Origin: Mycolicibacterium hassiacum DSM 44199
Lineage (GTDB): Bacteria; Actinomycetota; Actinomycetes; Mycobacteriales; Mycobacteriaceae
Length of the DNA stretch: 64,000 nt
Direction: 5' to 3'
Assembly (NCBI RefSeq): GCF_900603025.1
Contig: NZ_LR026975.1
Span: 2,914,001-2,978,000 of the forward strand
Positions 25,251-34,625 of this stretch are shown here, one piece after another (within the stretch, counting starts at the first letter, position 1; each line of letters opens with the position of its first letter). Under the pieces are notes generated by a model. It saw only the letters and a program-made list of their open reading frames with translations, had not been told where the DNA came from and made no database searches. The translations under genes were made by a program, and so were the position numbers.

Positions 25251-26828
25251 TCAGCGCGGCAGGCGTACGACGAAACGGGTATCGCCGGGGACGCTGTGCA
25301 CGTCGATCGTGCCGCGGTGGGCCTTGACCACCGCGGCGACGATCGCCAGGCCCAGACCGGTGCTGCCGCCGCGGCGCGACCGTGACGAATCCCCGCGGGC
25401 GAACCGCTGAAACACCTCCGGCTGCAACCACTCCGGGATGCCGGGGCCGTCGTCGGCCACCGTGAGCACGACGGCATCGTCGTGCACCGCCAGCGATGTG
25501 GTCACCGCGGTGCCCGGCGGGGTGTGCACCCGGGCGTTGGCGAGCAGATTCGCCAGCACCTGACGCAGCCGCGCCTCGTCGCCCTCGACGACGACCGGCT
25601 CGTCGGGTAGATCCAGCGACCACCGGTGCTCCGGCGCGGCGACGTGCGCATCGCTGGTCGCGTCCACCACGAGCCGGGTCAGATCGACCGGTTCGAAATC
25701 CAGCGGCCGGCCCGTATCCAGCCGGGCCAGCAGCAGCATGTCCTCGACGAGCTGGGTCATCCGTTCGGTCTCGGACTGGACCCGGTCCATCGCGTGGGCG
25801 ACATCGTCGGGCAGCTCGGCGTGCCGGCGCTGCACCAGTTCGGTGTAGCCGCGGATGGCGGCCAGCGGGGTGCGCAGTTCGTGGCTGGCGTCGGCGACGA
25901 ACTGCCGGATCCGGGTCTCGCTCGCGTGCCGGGTCGCCAGCGCGCTGGCGATGCGGTCCAGCATGCGGTTCAGCGCCGACCCGAGCTGACCGATCTCGGT
26001 GTGCGCGCTCGCCGGATCGACCTTCACGATCGGGGTGGGCAGGCGCACCTCACCGCGCTCCAGTTCGAGGTCGGCCACCTGGCGCGCGGCCGCGGAGGCC
26101 CGCGACAGCGGCGCGAGCTGGCGCCGGATGATCAGCGTGCCCACGGTCGCCGCCACGCCCAGCACGACGACGCCGACGACGCCGAAGATCATCAGCACCG
26201 ACAGCAGGGTCGCGTCGACGTCGGTCATCGGCAGGCCGGTGACGATCGTCCGGTCCGGTCCGAGTGCATGGGCGACGAGCCGGTAGCGGCCCAGACCGTC
26301 GAGGTCGACGGTGGTCGGCCGACCCTCCGGTGGCAGCGCGGCCAGTTGCCCGGCCGCCTGCTCGCTGATTTCGGCCCGGCCGCCGTCGGCGGTGATCACC
26401 CCCGCCTCGATCGGGCGGCCGTCGGCGAGCACGGCGCCGACGGTGCGGGTGGCCTGCCCGGGGGCGTTGAGGAACGACGGGCCCGGACCGTCGTCCTCGC
26501 GCGGGACGCGGTAGAGGATGCGGCGCGGCCGTTCCGGCGGCGACGGGCCGACCCAGCCCGGCGGTGGCGGGCGCAGACCGAAACCACCCGGAGGGGGCGG
26601 GCCGAGCCGGTAGATCACCGCCGACCGGCGGGCGGTCTCGAGCACCTGCTGGTCGAGCTGGTGAACCAGGAACCGCTGCAGGGCGAACTCGGTGGCCACG
26701 CAGATGCCCGCGCACACCACCGCCAGCAGCATCACCTGGGTGAGCACCAGCCGGGCCCGCAGCGACCAGCCGCGCAGCCCCGGCAGGCCCAGCGGGTTGC
26801 GCCGCTCAGGTCGCGGGCTTGAGGACAT
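25251..26828 (-). CDS. Membrane sensor histidine kinase (TrcS-like)
   Basis: A 525-residue kinase. Transmembrane helices at about 27-47 and 208-232 bound an extracytoplasmic sensor region unusual for Pro/Gly-rich text (GPPPPGGFGLRPPPPG). Then come a HAMP domain (RRQLAPLSRASAAARQVADL), HisKA with H in FVADASHELRTPLAAIRGY (about 325), and HATPase motifs N (LANLLANARVHTPPG), G1 (VADDGPGIP) and G2 (GSTGLGLAIV). The start overlaps the regulator stop. The pair resembles mycobacterial TrcRS, but other OmpR-type pairs are close, so no symbol is given. It is flanked at its 3' end by the palindromic repeat at 25178. Confidence 0.92.
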   Translation of the reverse strand: MSSSPRPERRNPLGLPGLRGWSLRARLVLTQVMLLAVVCAGICVATEFALQRFLVHQLDQQVLETARRSAVIYRLGPPPPGGFGLRPPPPGWVGPSPPERPRRILYRVPREDDGPGPSFLNAPGQATRTVGAVLADGRPIEAGVITADGGRAEISEQAAGQLAALPPEGRPTTVDLDGLGRYRLVAHALGPDRTIVTGLPMTDVDATLLSVLMIFGVVGVVVLGVAATVGTLIIRRQLAPLSRASAAARQVADLELERGEVRLPTPIVKVDPASAHTEIGQLGSALNRMLDRIASALATRHASETRIRQFVADASHELRTPLAAIRGYTELVQRRHAELPDDVAHAMDRVQSETERMTQLVEDMLLLARLDTGRPLDFEPVDLTRLVVDATSDAHVAAPEHRWSLDLPDEPVVVEGDEARLRQVLANLLANARVHTPPGTAVTTSLAVHDDAVVLTVADDGPGIPEWLQPEVFQRFARGDSSRSRRGGSTGLGLAIVAAVVKAHRGTIDVHSVPGDTRFVVRLPR

Positions 26829-27564
26829 ACCCCGCGCCGCGCACGGTGTGGATCATCGGCGGTCGGCCGTTGTCGATCTTCTTACGCAGGTACGACACGT
26901 ACAACTCGACGATGTTGGACCGACCGCCGAAGTCGTAGCTCCACACCCGATCGAGGATCTGGGCCTTCGACAACACCCGCTTGGCGTTGCGCATCATGAA
27001 GCGCAACAGCTCGAACTCGGTGGCGGTCAACGAGATCTGTTCACCGCCGCGAGTCACCTCGTGGCTGTCCTCGTCGAGCACCAGATCGCCGACGACGAGT
27101 TTGGCGCTGTCGGACTCACTGGCGATACCGGTGCGGCGCAGCAGCGCCCGCAGCCGCAACACCACCTCTTCGATGCTGAACGGTTTGGTGACGTAGTCGT
27201 CGCCGCCCGCGGTGAGCCCGGCGATCCGGTCCTCCACCGAGTCGCGGGCGGTCAGCAGCAGCAACGGCAACCCGGGATAGTGCTCCCGCAGCCGGCGCAG
27301 CACGTCGAGCCCGCTCATGTCGGGCAGCATCACGTCGAGCACGACCACATCGGGCGGGGTCTGACGGGCCAGCTCGATGGCGGTCGCTCCGTCACCGGCG
27401 GTGGAGATCTCCCACCCCTCGTAGCGCAGCGCCATCGACACCAGCTCGGCCAGCACCGGCTCGTCGTCGACGACCAGCACGTGGATCGGCTTCCCGTCGG
27501 CCCGGCGCATGACGACGCGGGCCTGCTCCTGATCGGCTACACCGGGTCGCGCGGAACTGGCCAT
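26806..27564 (-). CDS. OmpR/PhoB-family response regulator (TrcR-like)
   Basis: A 252-residue regulator. The receiver has DDE acidic residues (LVVDDEPVL), phospho-acceptor D in VVVLDVMLPDMSG, T in LLTARDS and K in YVTKPFS. The C-terminal winged helix ends with RSNIVELYVSYLRKKIDNGR and VRGAGYVLKPA, close to TrcR as I recall it. ATG 27564 is used; MRRADGKPIHVL about 18 residues later is an alternative start. It overlaps the kinase by 23 bases. Confidence 0.93.
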   Translation of the reverse strand: MASSARPGVADQEQARVVMRRADGKPIHVLVVDDEPVLAELVSMALRYEGWEISTAGDGATAIELARQTPPDVVVLDVMLPDMSGLDVLRRLREHYPGLPLLLLTARDSVEDRIAGLTAGGDDYVTKPFSIEEVVLRLRALLRRTGIASESDSAKLVVGDLVLDEDSHEVTRGGEQISLTATEFELLRFMMRNAKRVLSKAQILDRVWSYDFGGRSNIVELYVSYLRKKIDNGRPPMIHTVRGAGYVLKPAT

Positions 27565-27894
27565 AACCGGGATTATCGCCACCGAGGTAGGAATCGGCTG
27601 TGCCCTTCCTGTGCGGAAGCTGTGAATTCGGCCGCTCGGATGCGGCCGCCGCGCGCCGGCCCGCTCAGTCGGCAGTCGGCGCCGGTTCCGCGGTGACGTC
27701 GGGGGTCGCCCTCGGGGTCGGAATCGTGGTCGGGTCCCGAATCCGGCCAAGAACCCGATAATGCCGCGCCCTCTGGCAGGCCGCCAGGACACGACGCCGG
27801 CGACATCGACCGAGCACGGCTCGAGCCACCTGCCGACCCGGACGGCAAAGATCTCTTAACCTGTGCCCATGCCGCCCACGCAGGGTACGACCGG
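27565..27894. other. Divergent intergenic region upstream of oppB and the regulator gene
   Basis: About 330 bases between two divergent operons. It must contain both promoters. I see no supported gene; open frames here are low-complexity and lack ribosome sites. No clear operator was recognised. Confidence 0.5.
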
Positions 27895-28872
27895 ATGACG
27901 CGCTTTCTGGCCCGCCGGCTGCTCAACTACCTGGTGCTGCTGGCGCTCGCGTCGTTCCTGACCTACACGCTGACGTCGTTCTCGTTCCGGCCGCTCGACG
28001 CCCTCGAACAGCGCAACCCGCGGCCACCCCAGGCGGTCATCGACGCCCGAGCGGCCGAACTGGGTCTGGACAAGCCGATCCCGGTGCGCTACGCACACTG
28101 GGCCTCCGGCGCGATACGAGGCGATTTCGGCAAGACCATCGACGGTCACTCGATCTCCGAGGAGCTCGGCCGCCGCGTCGGGGTCAGCCTGCGGCTGCTG
28201 GTCATCGGCACGCTGTTCGGCGCCGCGATCGGGGTGGTGGTCGGCGCCTGGGGAGCGATCCGGCAGTACCACCTCAGCGACCGGGTCATCACGGTGCTGT
28301 CGCTGGTGCTGTTGAGCACGCCGGTGTTCGTGATCGCCACCCTGCTGATCCTCGGCGCCTACCGGGTGAACACCCTGCTGGGAGTGCAGGTGTTCGAGTA
28401 TGTCGGCGAGACGTCGCCGGCCCTGACCGGCGGGGTCTGGAGCCAGTTCGTCGACCGGCTCAAACATCTCGTGCTGCCGACGTTCACGCTCGCGCTGATG
28501 GCGATCGCCGGCTACAGCCGCTATCAGCGCAACGCGATGCTCGACGTGCTGGGCCAGGACTTCATCCGCACCGCCCGCGCCAAGGGGCTGACCCGCCGCC
28601 AGGCCCTGTTCAGGCACGGGCTGCGCACCGCGTTGATCCCGATGGCGACGCTGTTCGCCTACGGCGTCAGCGGTCTGGTGACCGGTGCGGTGTTCACCGA
28701 GAAGATCTTCGGCTGGCACGGCATGGGTGAATGGCTGCTGGACGGCATCGCCCGACAGGACACCAACATCATCGCCGCGGTCACCGTGTTCTCCGGTGCG
28801 GCGGTGCTGCTCGCCGGGTTGCTCTCCGACGTCATCTATGCGGCGCTCGATCCGAGGGTGCGGGTCGGATGA
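27895..28872 (+). CDS. oppB: Oligopeptide ABC transporter permease OppB
   Basis: A 325-residue DppB/OppB-type permease. The N-terminal helix ([19 protein letters not shown]) is typical; the binding-protein-dependent transport domain has the EAA loop region [20 protein letters not shown] (about residues 222-241). About six membrane helices are visible, and the protein ends [15 protein letters not shown] as OppB does. First gene of oppBCDA; the M. tuberculosis system (Rv1283c-Rv1280c) is reported to import peptides including glutathione. Stop and oppC start overlap (ATGA). Confidence 0.93.
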   Translation: MTRFLARRLLNYLVLLALASFLTYTLTSFSFRPLDALEQRNPRPPQAVIDARAAELGLDKPIPVRYAHWASGAIRGDFGKTIDGHSISEELGRRVGVSLRLLVIGTLFGAAIGVVVGAWGAIRQYHLSDRVITVLSLVLLSTPVFVIATLLILGAYRVNTLLGVQVFEYVGETSPALTGGVWSQFVDRLKHLVLPTFTLALMAIAGYSRYQRNAMLDVLGQDFIRTARAKGLTRRQALFRHGLRTALIPMATLFAYGVSGLVTGAVFTEKIFGWHGMGEWLLDGIARQDTNIIAAVTVFSGAAVLLAGLLSDVIYAALDPRVRVG

Positions 28873-29792
28873 GCGAGCCGGTCACCTCCGCCGACGCCGT
28901 ACAGGCCGGTATCGACACCGCGCGGTTCGTGTCGCGCCGGAATCTGGTGCTGCGCAGGTTCTTGCGCAACAAACCCGCGGTCGCGGCACTGGCGGTGCTG
29001 GTGCTGTCCTTCATCGGCTGCTACGCACTGCCGCCACTGCTGCCCCACTCCTACACCGAACTCGACTACGGCGCGCTGCTGCAACCGCCCGGCATCGAGC
29101 ACTGGTTCGGCACCAATGCGCTCGGCCAGGACCTGCTGGCACTGACGCTGCGCGGCATGCAGAAATCGCTGCTGATCGGCGTGTGCGTGGCGTTCGCCGC
29201 CACCCTCATCGCCGCCACCGTCGGCGCCGTCGCCGGCTACTTCGGCGGCTGGCGCGACCGCGCCCTGATGTGGATCGTGGACCTGCTGCTGGTGGTGCCG
29301 AGCTTCATCATCGTCGCGATCGTGACCCCGCGACTCGGCCCGGCCGATCGGGTGTTCTGGCTGATCGTGTTGTTCTCGGTGTTCGGCTGGATGATCAGCT
29401 CCCGCATCGTGCGCGGTATGACGTTGAGCCTGCGGGAGCGCGAGTTCGTGATCGCGGCGCGCTACATGGGGGTCAGCAACACCCGCATCATCGTGCGCCA
29501 CATCCTGCCGAACGTCGCCTCGCTGCTGATCATCGACACCACCCTCAACGTCGGTACCGCGATCCTGGCCGAAACCGGCCTGAGCTTTCTCGGTTTCGGT
29601 ATTCAGCCACCGGACGTGTCGCTGGGAACGCTGATCGCCACCGGCACCAACTCGGCCACCGCGTTCCCGTGGGTGTTCCTGTTCCCGGCCGGTGCGCTGG
29701 TGTTGATCATCCTGTGCGCCAACCTGGTCGGCGACGGGCTGCGCGACGCGCTCGATCCGGGCGCACGGCCGCTGCGCAGGAGGCGCCGGTGA
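28869..29792 (+). CDS. oppC: Oligopeptide ABC transporter permease OppC
   Basis: A 307-residue permease of the OppC/DppC type. The N-terminal OppC_N helix ([20 protein letters not shown]) precedes a periplasmic loop with the motif [19 protein letters not shown]. The EAA loop is [20 protein letters not shown], and the end is [23 protein letters not shown] 28869 is chosen because it overlaps the oppB stop and gives the correct N-terminus. The oppD GTG overlaps its stop. Confidence 0.94.
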   Translation: MSEPVTSADAVQAGIDTARFVSRRNLVLRRFLRNKPAVAALAVLVLSFIGCYALPPLLPHSYTELDYGALLQPPGIEHWFGTNALGQDLLALTLRGMQKSLLIGVCVAFAATLIAATVGAVAGYFGGWRDRALMWIVDLLLVVPSFIIVAIVTPRLGPADRVFWLIVLFSVFGWMISSRIVRGMTLSLREREFVIAARYMGVSNTRIIVRHILPNVASLLIIDTTLNVGTAILAETGLSFLGFGIQPPDVSLGTLIATGTNSATAFPWVFLFPAGALVLIILCANLVGDGLRDALDPGARPLRRRRR

Positions 29793-31624
29793 GCCTGCTG
29801 CAGGTGCGTGACCTCACGGTCACCTTCCCCACCGAGACCGAGCCGGTGGCCGCGGTCCGCCGGATGAGCTACGACGTCGACGCCGGCGAGGTGGTGGCGC
29901 TGGTCGGCGAATCGGGTGCCGGCAAATCCGCCGCGGCGATGGCGATCATCGGATTGCTCCCCGAGTACGCCGAGGTCAGCGGGTCGGTGCGGCTGCACGG
30001 CGACGAACTGCTCGGGCTCAGCGATCAACGGATGTCGCGGATCCGCGGCAAGAAGATCGGCACCGTGTTCCAGGACCCGATGTCGGCGCTCACCCCCGTC
30101 TACACCGTCGGCGACCAGATCGCCGAGGCGATCCGGGTGCACCACCGCAGCACCACCCGACGCGCCGCCCAGCGGCGGGCGGTCGAGTTGCTCGAACTCG
30201 TCGGCATCGCCCAACCGCAGCAGCGGGCCCGCGCGTTCCCGCACGAGCTGTCCGGCGGGGAACGTCAGCGCGTGGTGATCGCGATCGCGATCGCCAACGA
30301 CCCGGACCTGCTGATCTGCGACGAACCCACCACGGCGCTGGACGTGACGGTGCAGGCACAGATCCTGGACGTACTCAAGACCGCCCGCGATGTGACCGGC
30401 GCGGGCGTGCTGATCATCACCCACGATCTGGGGGTGGTGGCCGAGTTCGCCGACCGCGCCCTGGTGATGTACGCCGGGCGCCCGGTGGAGATCGCCCCGG
30501 TCGACCGGCTCTACCGCGACCGTCGCATGCCCTACACCGTTGGCCTGTTGGGGTCGGTGCCGCGACTGGACGCCCGCCAGGGCGCCCGGCTGGTCCCGAT
30601 CCCCGGCGCACCACCGGCTCCGACCGCGCTGCCGCCGGGCTGTCCGTTCGCCCCGCGCTGTCCGCTGGCCATCGACGACTGCCGGGCCGCCGAACCCGAA
30701 CTCGTCGAAGTGGGCCCGCAGCACCGGGCGGCATGTATCCGCACCGAACAGGTCACCGGGCGCAGCGCCGCCGAGATCTACGGGGTCTCCACCGAACCAC
30801 CGGCCGCATCGACCGGCGCCGACGCGCCGGTGGTGCTGCGGGTCGAGAACCTCACCAAGACCTACAAGCTGACCAAGGGCGTGGTGTTCCGGCGCCGGAT
30901 CGGCGAGGTGCGCGCCGTCGACGGCGTCAGCTTCGAACTGCGCCAGGGCCGCACGCTGGGCATCGTCGGCGAATCCGGATCGGGCAAATCGACCACCCTG
31001 CACCAGATCCTGCAGTTGTCCGCGCCGCAGGCCGGCACCATCGAGGTGCTCGGCCACAACACCGCGGAACTGTCGGCGAAGGCGCGCCGGGCCCTGCGCG
31101 GCGATGTGCAGGTGGTGTTCCAGGATCCGGTCGCGTCCCTGGATCCCCGGCTGCCGGTGTTCGATGTGCTCGCAGAACCGTTGCTGGCCAACGGCTACGA
31201 CAGAAAGCGCATCGACGACCGGGTGGCCGAACTGCTGGACATCGTCGGGATGCGCCGCAGCGACGCCGGCCGCTATCCCGCGGAGTTCTCCGGCGGCCAG
31301 AAGCAGCGCATCGGCATCGCCCGCGCACTGGCCCTGCAACCGAAGATCCTCGCGCTGGACGAACCGGTCTCGGCGCTTGACGTGTCGATCCAGGCCGGAA
31401 TCATCAACCTGCTGCTGGACCTGCAGGACCGGTTCGGGCTGGCGTATCTGTTCGTCTCGCACGACCTGTCGGTGGTGCGGCATCTGGCCCACGACGTCGC
31501 GGTGATGTATCGGGGCAGGATCGTCGAGCAGGGCCCGGCCGACCGGGTGTTCACCGACCCCGGCCACGACTACACCCGCAGGCTGCTGGCCGCGGTGCCG
31601 CAACCGGACCCGAACCGTGGTTAG
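29789..31624 (+). CDS. oppD: Oligopeptide ABC transporter ATP-binding protein, two fused NBDs (OppD)
   Basis: 611 residues with two complete ABC domains. Domain 1 has Walker A GESGAGKS (about 35), signature LSGGERQR and Walker [13 protein letters not shown]. An oppD/F linker with cysteines ([15 protein letters not shown]) follows. Domain 2 has Walker A GESGSGKS, signature FSGGQKQR and Walker [12 protein letters not shown]. Fusion of OppD- and OppF-like halves is normal in mycobacteria. The cysteine cluster may hold an Fe-S cluster, as reported for M. tuberculosis OppD. Start GTG 29789; in-frame sequence upstream belongs to other frames of oppB and oppC. Confidence 0.94.
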   Translation: MSLLQVRDLTVTFPTETEPVAAVRRMSYDVDAGEVVALVGESGAGKSAAAMAIIGLLPEYAEVSGSVRLHGDELLGLSDQRMSRIRGKKIGTVFQDPMSALTPVYTVGDQIAEAIRVHHRSTTRRAAQRRAVELLELVGIAQPQQRARAFPHELSGGERQRVVIAIAIANDPDLLICDEPTTALDVTVQAQILDVLKTARDVTGAGVLIITHDLGVVAEFADRALVMYAGRPVEIAPVDRLYRDRRMPYTVGLLGSVPRLDARQGARLVPIPGAPPAPTALPPGCPFAPRCPLAIDDCRAAEPELVEVGPQHRAACIRTEQVTGRSAAEIYGVSTEPPAASTGADAPVVLRVENLTKTYKLTKGVVFRRRIGEVRAVDGVSFELRQGRTLGIVGESGSGKSTTLHQILQLSAPQAGTIEVLGHNTAELSAKARRALRGDVQVVFQDPVASLDPRLPVFDVLAEPLLANGYDRKRIDDRVAELLDIVGMRRSDAGRYPAEFSGGQKQRIGIARALALQPKILALDEPVSALDVSIQAGIINLLLDLQDRFGLAYLFVSHDLSVVRHLAHDVAVMYRGRIVEQGPADRVFTDPGHDYTRRLLAAVPQPDPNRG

Positions 31625-33302
31625 AGTCAGTCGAGTGAGGATGCGACGGATCGCCGCAGCCGTTCTGGCGCTGGGGCTGACGCTGTCCGGATGCTCGACC
31701 GTTGAGACATACGCCCCACCCGCAGGCGAGGAGTCCGGGACGCCCACCAGCGACATCAACCCGCAGGACCCGTCGACGCTGCAACAGGGCGGACACCTGC
31801 GCCTGGCGCTGACCGCCTACCCGTCGAACTTCAACACCCTGCACATCGACGGCAATGTCGCCGATGTGGCCGCGATGATGCGGGCCACCCTGCCGCGCGC
31901 GTTCTTCGTCCACTCCGACGGCTCGACGACGGTCAACACCGACTACTTCACCAGCGTCGAACTGACAAGCGAGAACCCGCAAGTCGTCACCTACACCATC
32001 AACCCGAAGGCGGTGTGGAGCGACGGCACGCCGATCACCTGGGAGGACATCGCCGCGCAGATCCACGCCCTGTCCGGAAAGGATCCCCGGTTCGCCATCG
32101 CCAGCACCAACGGCGCGGACCGGGTCGAGAAGGTGACCCGGGGTGTGGACGACCGGCAGGCGGTGGTGACGTTCGCCGAACCGTACGCGGAGTGGCGGGG
32201 GATGTTCGCCGGCAATTCGATGCTGCTGCCCAAGAGCATGACCTCCGACCCCGAGGTGTTCAACACGGGTCAACTGAATCGGCCCGGCCCGTCGGCGGGA
32301 CCCTTCATCGTGTCCGATCTGGACAAGACGACACAGCGAATCACGTTGACCCGCAACCCGAAATGGTGGGGCGACCCGCCGCTGCTGGACAGCATCACCT
32401 ATCTGGTGCTCGATGACCGTGCCCGCATCCCCGCCCTGTTGAACAACACCATCGACGCCACCGGGATCAGTTCGCTCGCCGAACTGGTCACCGTGCGCAA
32501 CGCCCGGGGCATCTCGATCCGCCGTGCGCCGGGGCCGAGCTGGTATCACCTCACGTTCAACGGGGCGCCCGGCTCGATCCTCGCGGACAAGGCGCTGCGC
32601 CGGGCGATCGCCAAGGGCATCGACCGCCAGGCGATCGCCGATGTCGCCCAGCACGGTCTGGTCCCCCATCCGGTCCCGCTCAACAACCACATTTTCGTTG
32701 CGGGCCAGGAGGGTTACCAGGACAACAGCGAACCGGTGGCTTACGACCCCGAGCAGGCCGAGCGCGAACTCGACGCACTCGGCTGGCGGCGCAACGGCCA
32801 GTTCCGGGAGAAGGACGGTCGGCAGCTGGTGATCCGCGACGTGCTCTACGACGCCGAATCCACCAAGATGGTGGGGCAGGTCGCGCAGAACAGCCTGGCG
32901 CAGATCGGGGTGAAGCTCGAGCTCGACGTCAAGGGCGGAGCCGGGTTCTTCTCGAACTACATCATTCCCGGCGATTTCGACATCGCCCAGTTCTCCTGGG
33001 TCGGTGACGCGTTCTCGCTGTGCTGCCTCAACCAGATCTACACCACCGACGCGGAGAGCAACTTCGGCAGGATCAGCAGCCCGGAGATCGACAGGAAGGT
33101 CGACGAGACCCTCGACGAGATCGATCTGGCGCGGGCACGGCAGCTGGCCAACGAGGTCGACCGGCTGTTGTTCGAGGAGGTGTTCAGCCTGCCGCTGTTC
33201 CAGTCGCACGGCAACGTCGCGGTACGGGCGAACCTGGCCAATTACGGCCCGGCGGGTATCGGCGATCTGGACTACACCAAGATCGGGTTCATGAAGCGGT
33301 GA
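31617..33302 (+). CDS. oppA: Oligopeptide-binding lipoprotein OppA
   Basis: A 561-residue SBP_bac_5 family protein. The lipobox LTLSGCS places the lipidated cysteine at about residue 26. Family motifs follow: [41 protein letters not shown] and NPKWWG. It captures peptides outside the membrane for OppBCD. The GTG at 31617 overlaps the oppD end; a later in-frame ATG ([10 protein letters not shown], residue 9) would also give a proper signal. The C-terminus overlaps the convergent hydrolase by 14 bases. Confidence 0.93.
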   Translation: MVRVSRVRMRRIAAAVLALGLTLSGCSTVETYAPPAGEESGTPTSDINPQDPSTLQQGGHLRLALTAYPSNFNTLHIDGNVADVAAMMRATLPRAFFVHSDGSTTVNTDYFTSVELTSENPQVVTYTINPKAVWSDGTPITWEDIAAQIHALSGKDPRFAIASTNGADRVEKVTRGVDDRQAVVTFAEPYAEWRGMFAGNSMLLPKSMTSDPEVFNTGQLNRPGPSAGPFIVSDLDKTTQRITLTRNPKWWGDPPLLDSITYLVLDDRARIPALLNNTIDATGISSLAELVTVRNARGISIRRAPGPSWYHLTFNGAPGSILADKALRRAIAKGIDRQAIADVAQHGLVPHPVPLNNHIFVAGQEGYQDNSEPVAYDPEQAERELDALGWRRNGQFREKDGRQLVIRDVLYDAESTKMVGQVAQNSLAQIGVKLELDVKGGAGFFSNYIIPGDFDIAQFSWVGDAFSLCCLNQIYTTDAESNFGRISSPEIDRKVDETLDEIDLARARQLANEVDRLLFEEVFSLPLFQSHGNVAVRANLANYGPAGIGDLDYTKIGFMKR

Positions 33303-34575
33303 CCCGCCGTCCGTCCCGGTGGGTTCGGGACCACCGAACCTTGACCATCGCGGCCGGCAGTGCGGACTCCAGCCCCGCGGCCGACTCGATGGCCCGGACC
33401 AGGGCGCGCACCGACAACGGGGCCGGGAGCGCGTCGAGTTGTGTCTGTCGCTGCGGCAGTTCCGCGATGGTCCCGTTGCGGACCGCCGCGATGATCTCCA
33501 GCGCGGCCCGTTCCCGCATGTTGAGCATGCTGTGACCGGCGGTGGGCAGGCTGACCAGCACCGCGTCCGGGATCAGCGACGCCACCCGCTGTGCCACCGA
33601 CGGCGGGGTGATCAGATCGCGACCGCCCGACACCACCACCGTCGGCCAGCTGAAGGCGGGCATCTCGGCGGCCAGATCGTACGGCTCGGATTCGAAAGGC
33701 CTTGCGCCGCTCAGCTGGTGGTACACGGCGGCCGGATCGAGGGGTTCACCGTCGGGGTCGGCGGCGTAGTTCAGCTCCCGGTAGGCGATCCGCGCGACGA
33801 GGTCGTTCTCGTACTGGAACGGCGCCTGCCGTTCGAACACCATCCGGGTCACATGCTCCAGCGCCGACCACAGCCAGCGGCGGCCGTCGAGGAGCAGGTC
33901 GACCGCCCGTTCCAGCAGCGGGGCACCGGCATAGCCGTAGACGGCGATCATCAACGCGGTGGCCTCGGGGGTCAGCACCCGCTGCTCGGCCAGCCGCCGC
34001 ACCTTGGCCGCCAGCGACGCGGTTTCCGGGTCCTGTCCGTGCCAGAACGACCGCCGCGTCGCGGCACGCACATCGTCGATGTCGTGGGCCGACAGCACCG
34101 GCGAGTCCAACACCATGGCGTGGACGCGATCGCGGTGGCGCACACCGAAACCGGCGGCGAGGTAGGAACCGTAGGAGGTGCCGTAGACGATCGCCTTGCC
34201 CACGCCCGCGTCGTCGAGTACCGCGGCCAGATCGTCCACGGCCTGATTGACGGTCAGCGCCTCCGGCGGCAACTCCGCGCCGTTGTCGTCGAAACGGGAC
34301 AGGCCGACCCCGCGGTGTTCGACCATGAGCACATCGAGTCCCGCGACCGCGGCACGGCGACGGAAACCCCGGTAGGGCGCCACCGAGGCCACCCCGGGTC
34401 CGCCCGGGATGATGAGCACCGGATGCGCCGACTTGAGCCCGCTGCGCACGAAGTACAGGTCGAACTGCCCACCGGCTGCGTCGGTGATGGGTCGGCGGAC
34501 CGGACGCACTCCCGGGAGGGCGGCAAGCCGGTCGTGCGCGTGCCGACGCAGGGCGGTCATCGTCATCGCGTCCAT
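33289..34575 (-). CDS. Alpha/beta hydrolase, proline iminopeptidase-like
   Basis: About 428 residues. The nucleophile elbow is GTSYGSY (Ser near residue 140), the acid is Asp in VVSGGRDLITPP and the His is in PTAGHSMLN, giving a complete triad. The oxyanion loop is IIPGGPG, and VEHRGVGLSRFD matches the peptidase S33 family. A helical cap lies between the elbow and the acid. No signal peptide is visible. Three close ATGs (34575, 34566, 34560) are possible starts. The neighbouring peptide importer makes processing of imported peptides plausible, but that is inference. Confidence 0.87.
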   Translation of the reverse strand: MDAMTMTALRRHAHDRLAALPGVRPVRRPITDAAGGQFDLYFVRSGLKSAHPVLIIPGGPGVASVAPYRGFRRRAAVAGLDVLMVEHRGVGLSRFDDNGAELPPEALTVNQAVDDLAAVLDDAGVGKAIVYGTSYGSYLAAGFGVRHRDRVHAMVLDSPVLSAHDIDDVRAATRRSFWHGQDPETASLAAKVRRLAEQRVLTPEATALMIAVYGYAGAPLLERAVDLLLDGRRWLWSALEHVTRMVFERQAPFQYENDLVARIAYRELNYAADPDGEPLDPAAVYHQLSGARPFESEPYDLAAEMPAFSWPTVVVSGGRDLITPPSVAQRVASLIPDAVLVSLPTAGHSMLNMRERAALEIIAAVRNGTIAELPQRQTQLDALPAPLSVRALVRAIESAAGLESALPAAMVKVRWSRTHRDGRRVTAS

Positions 34576-34625
34576 TGTGCCCGCAGCGGGCACCCCGGTG
34601 CCGGGCGTCCGCCCACCCGAGGCCG

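Noticed and set aside
29603..31759. A 718-residue minus-strand frame
   Set aside because: Antisense shadow of oppD caused by high GC; composition is His/Gln/Arg-rich nonsense.
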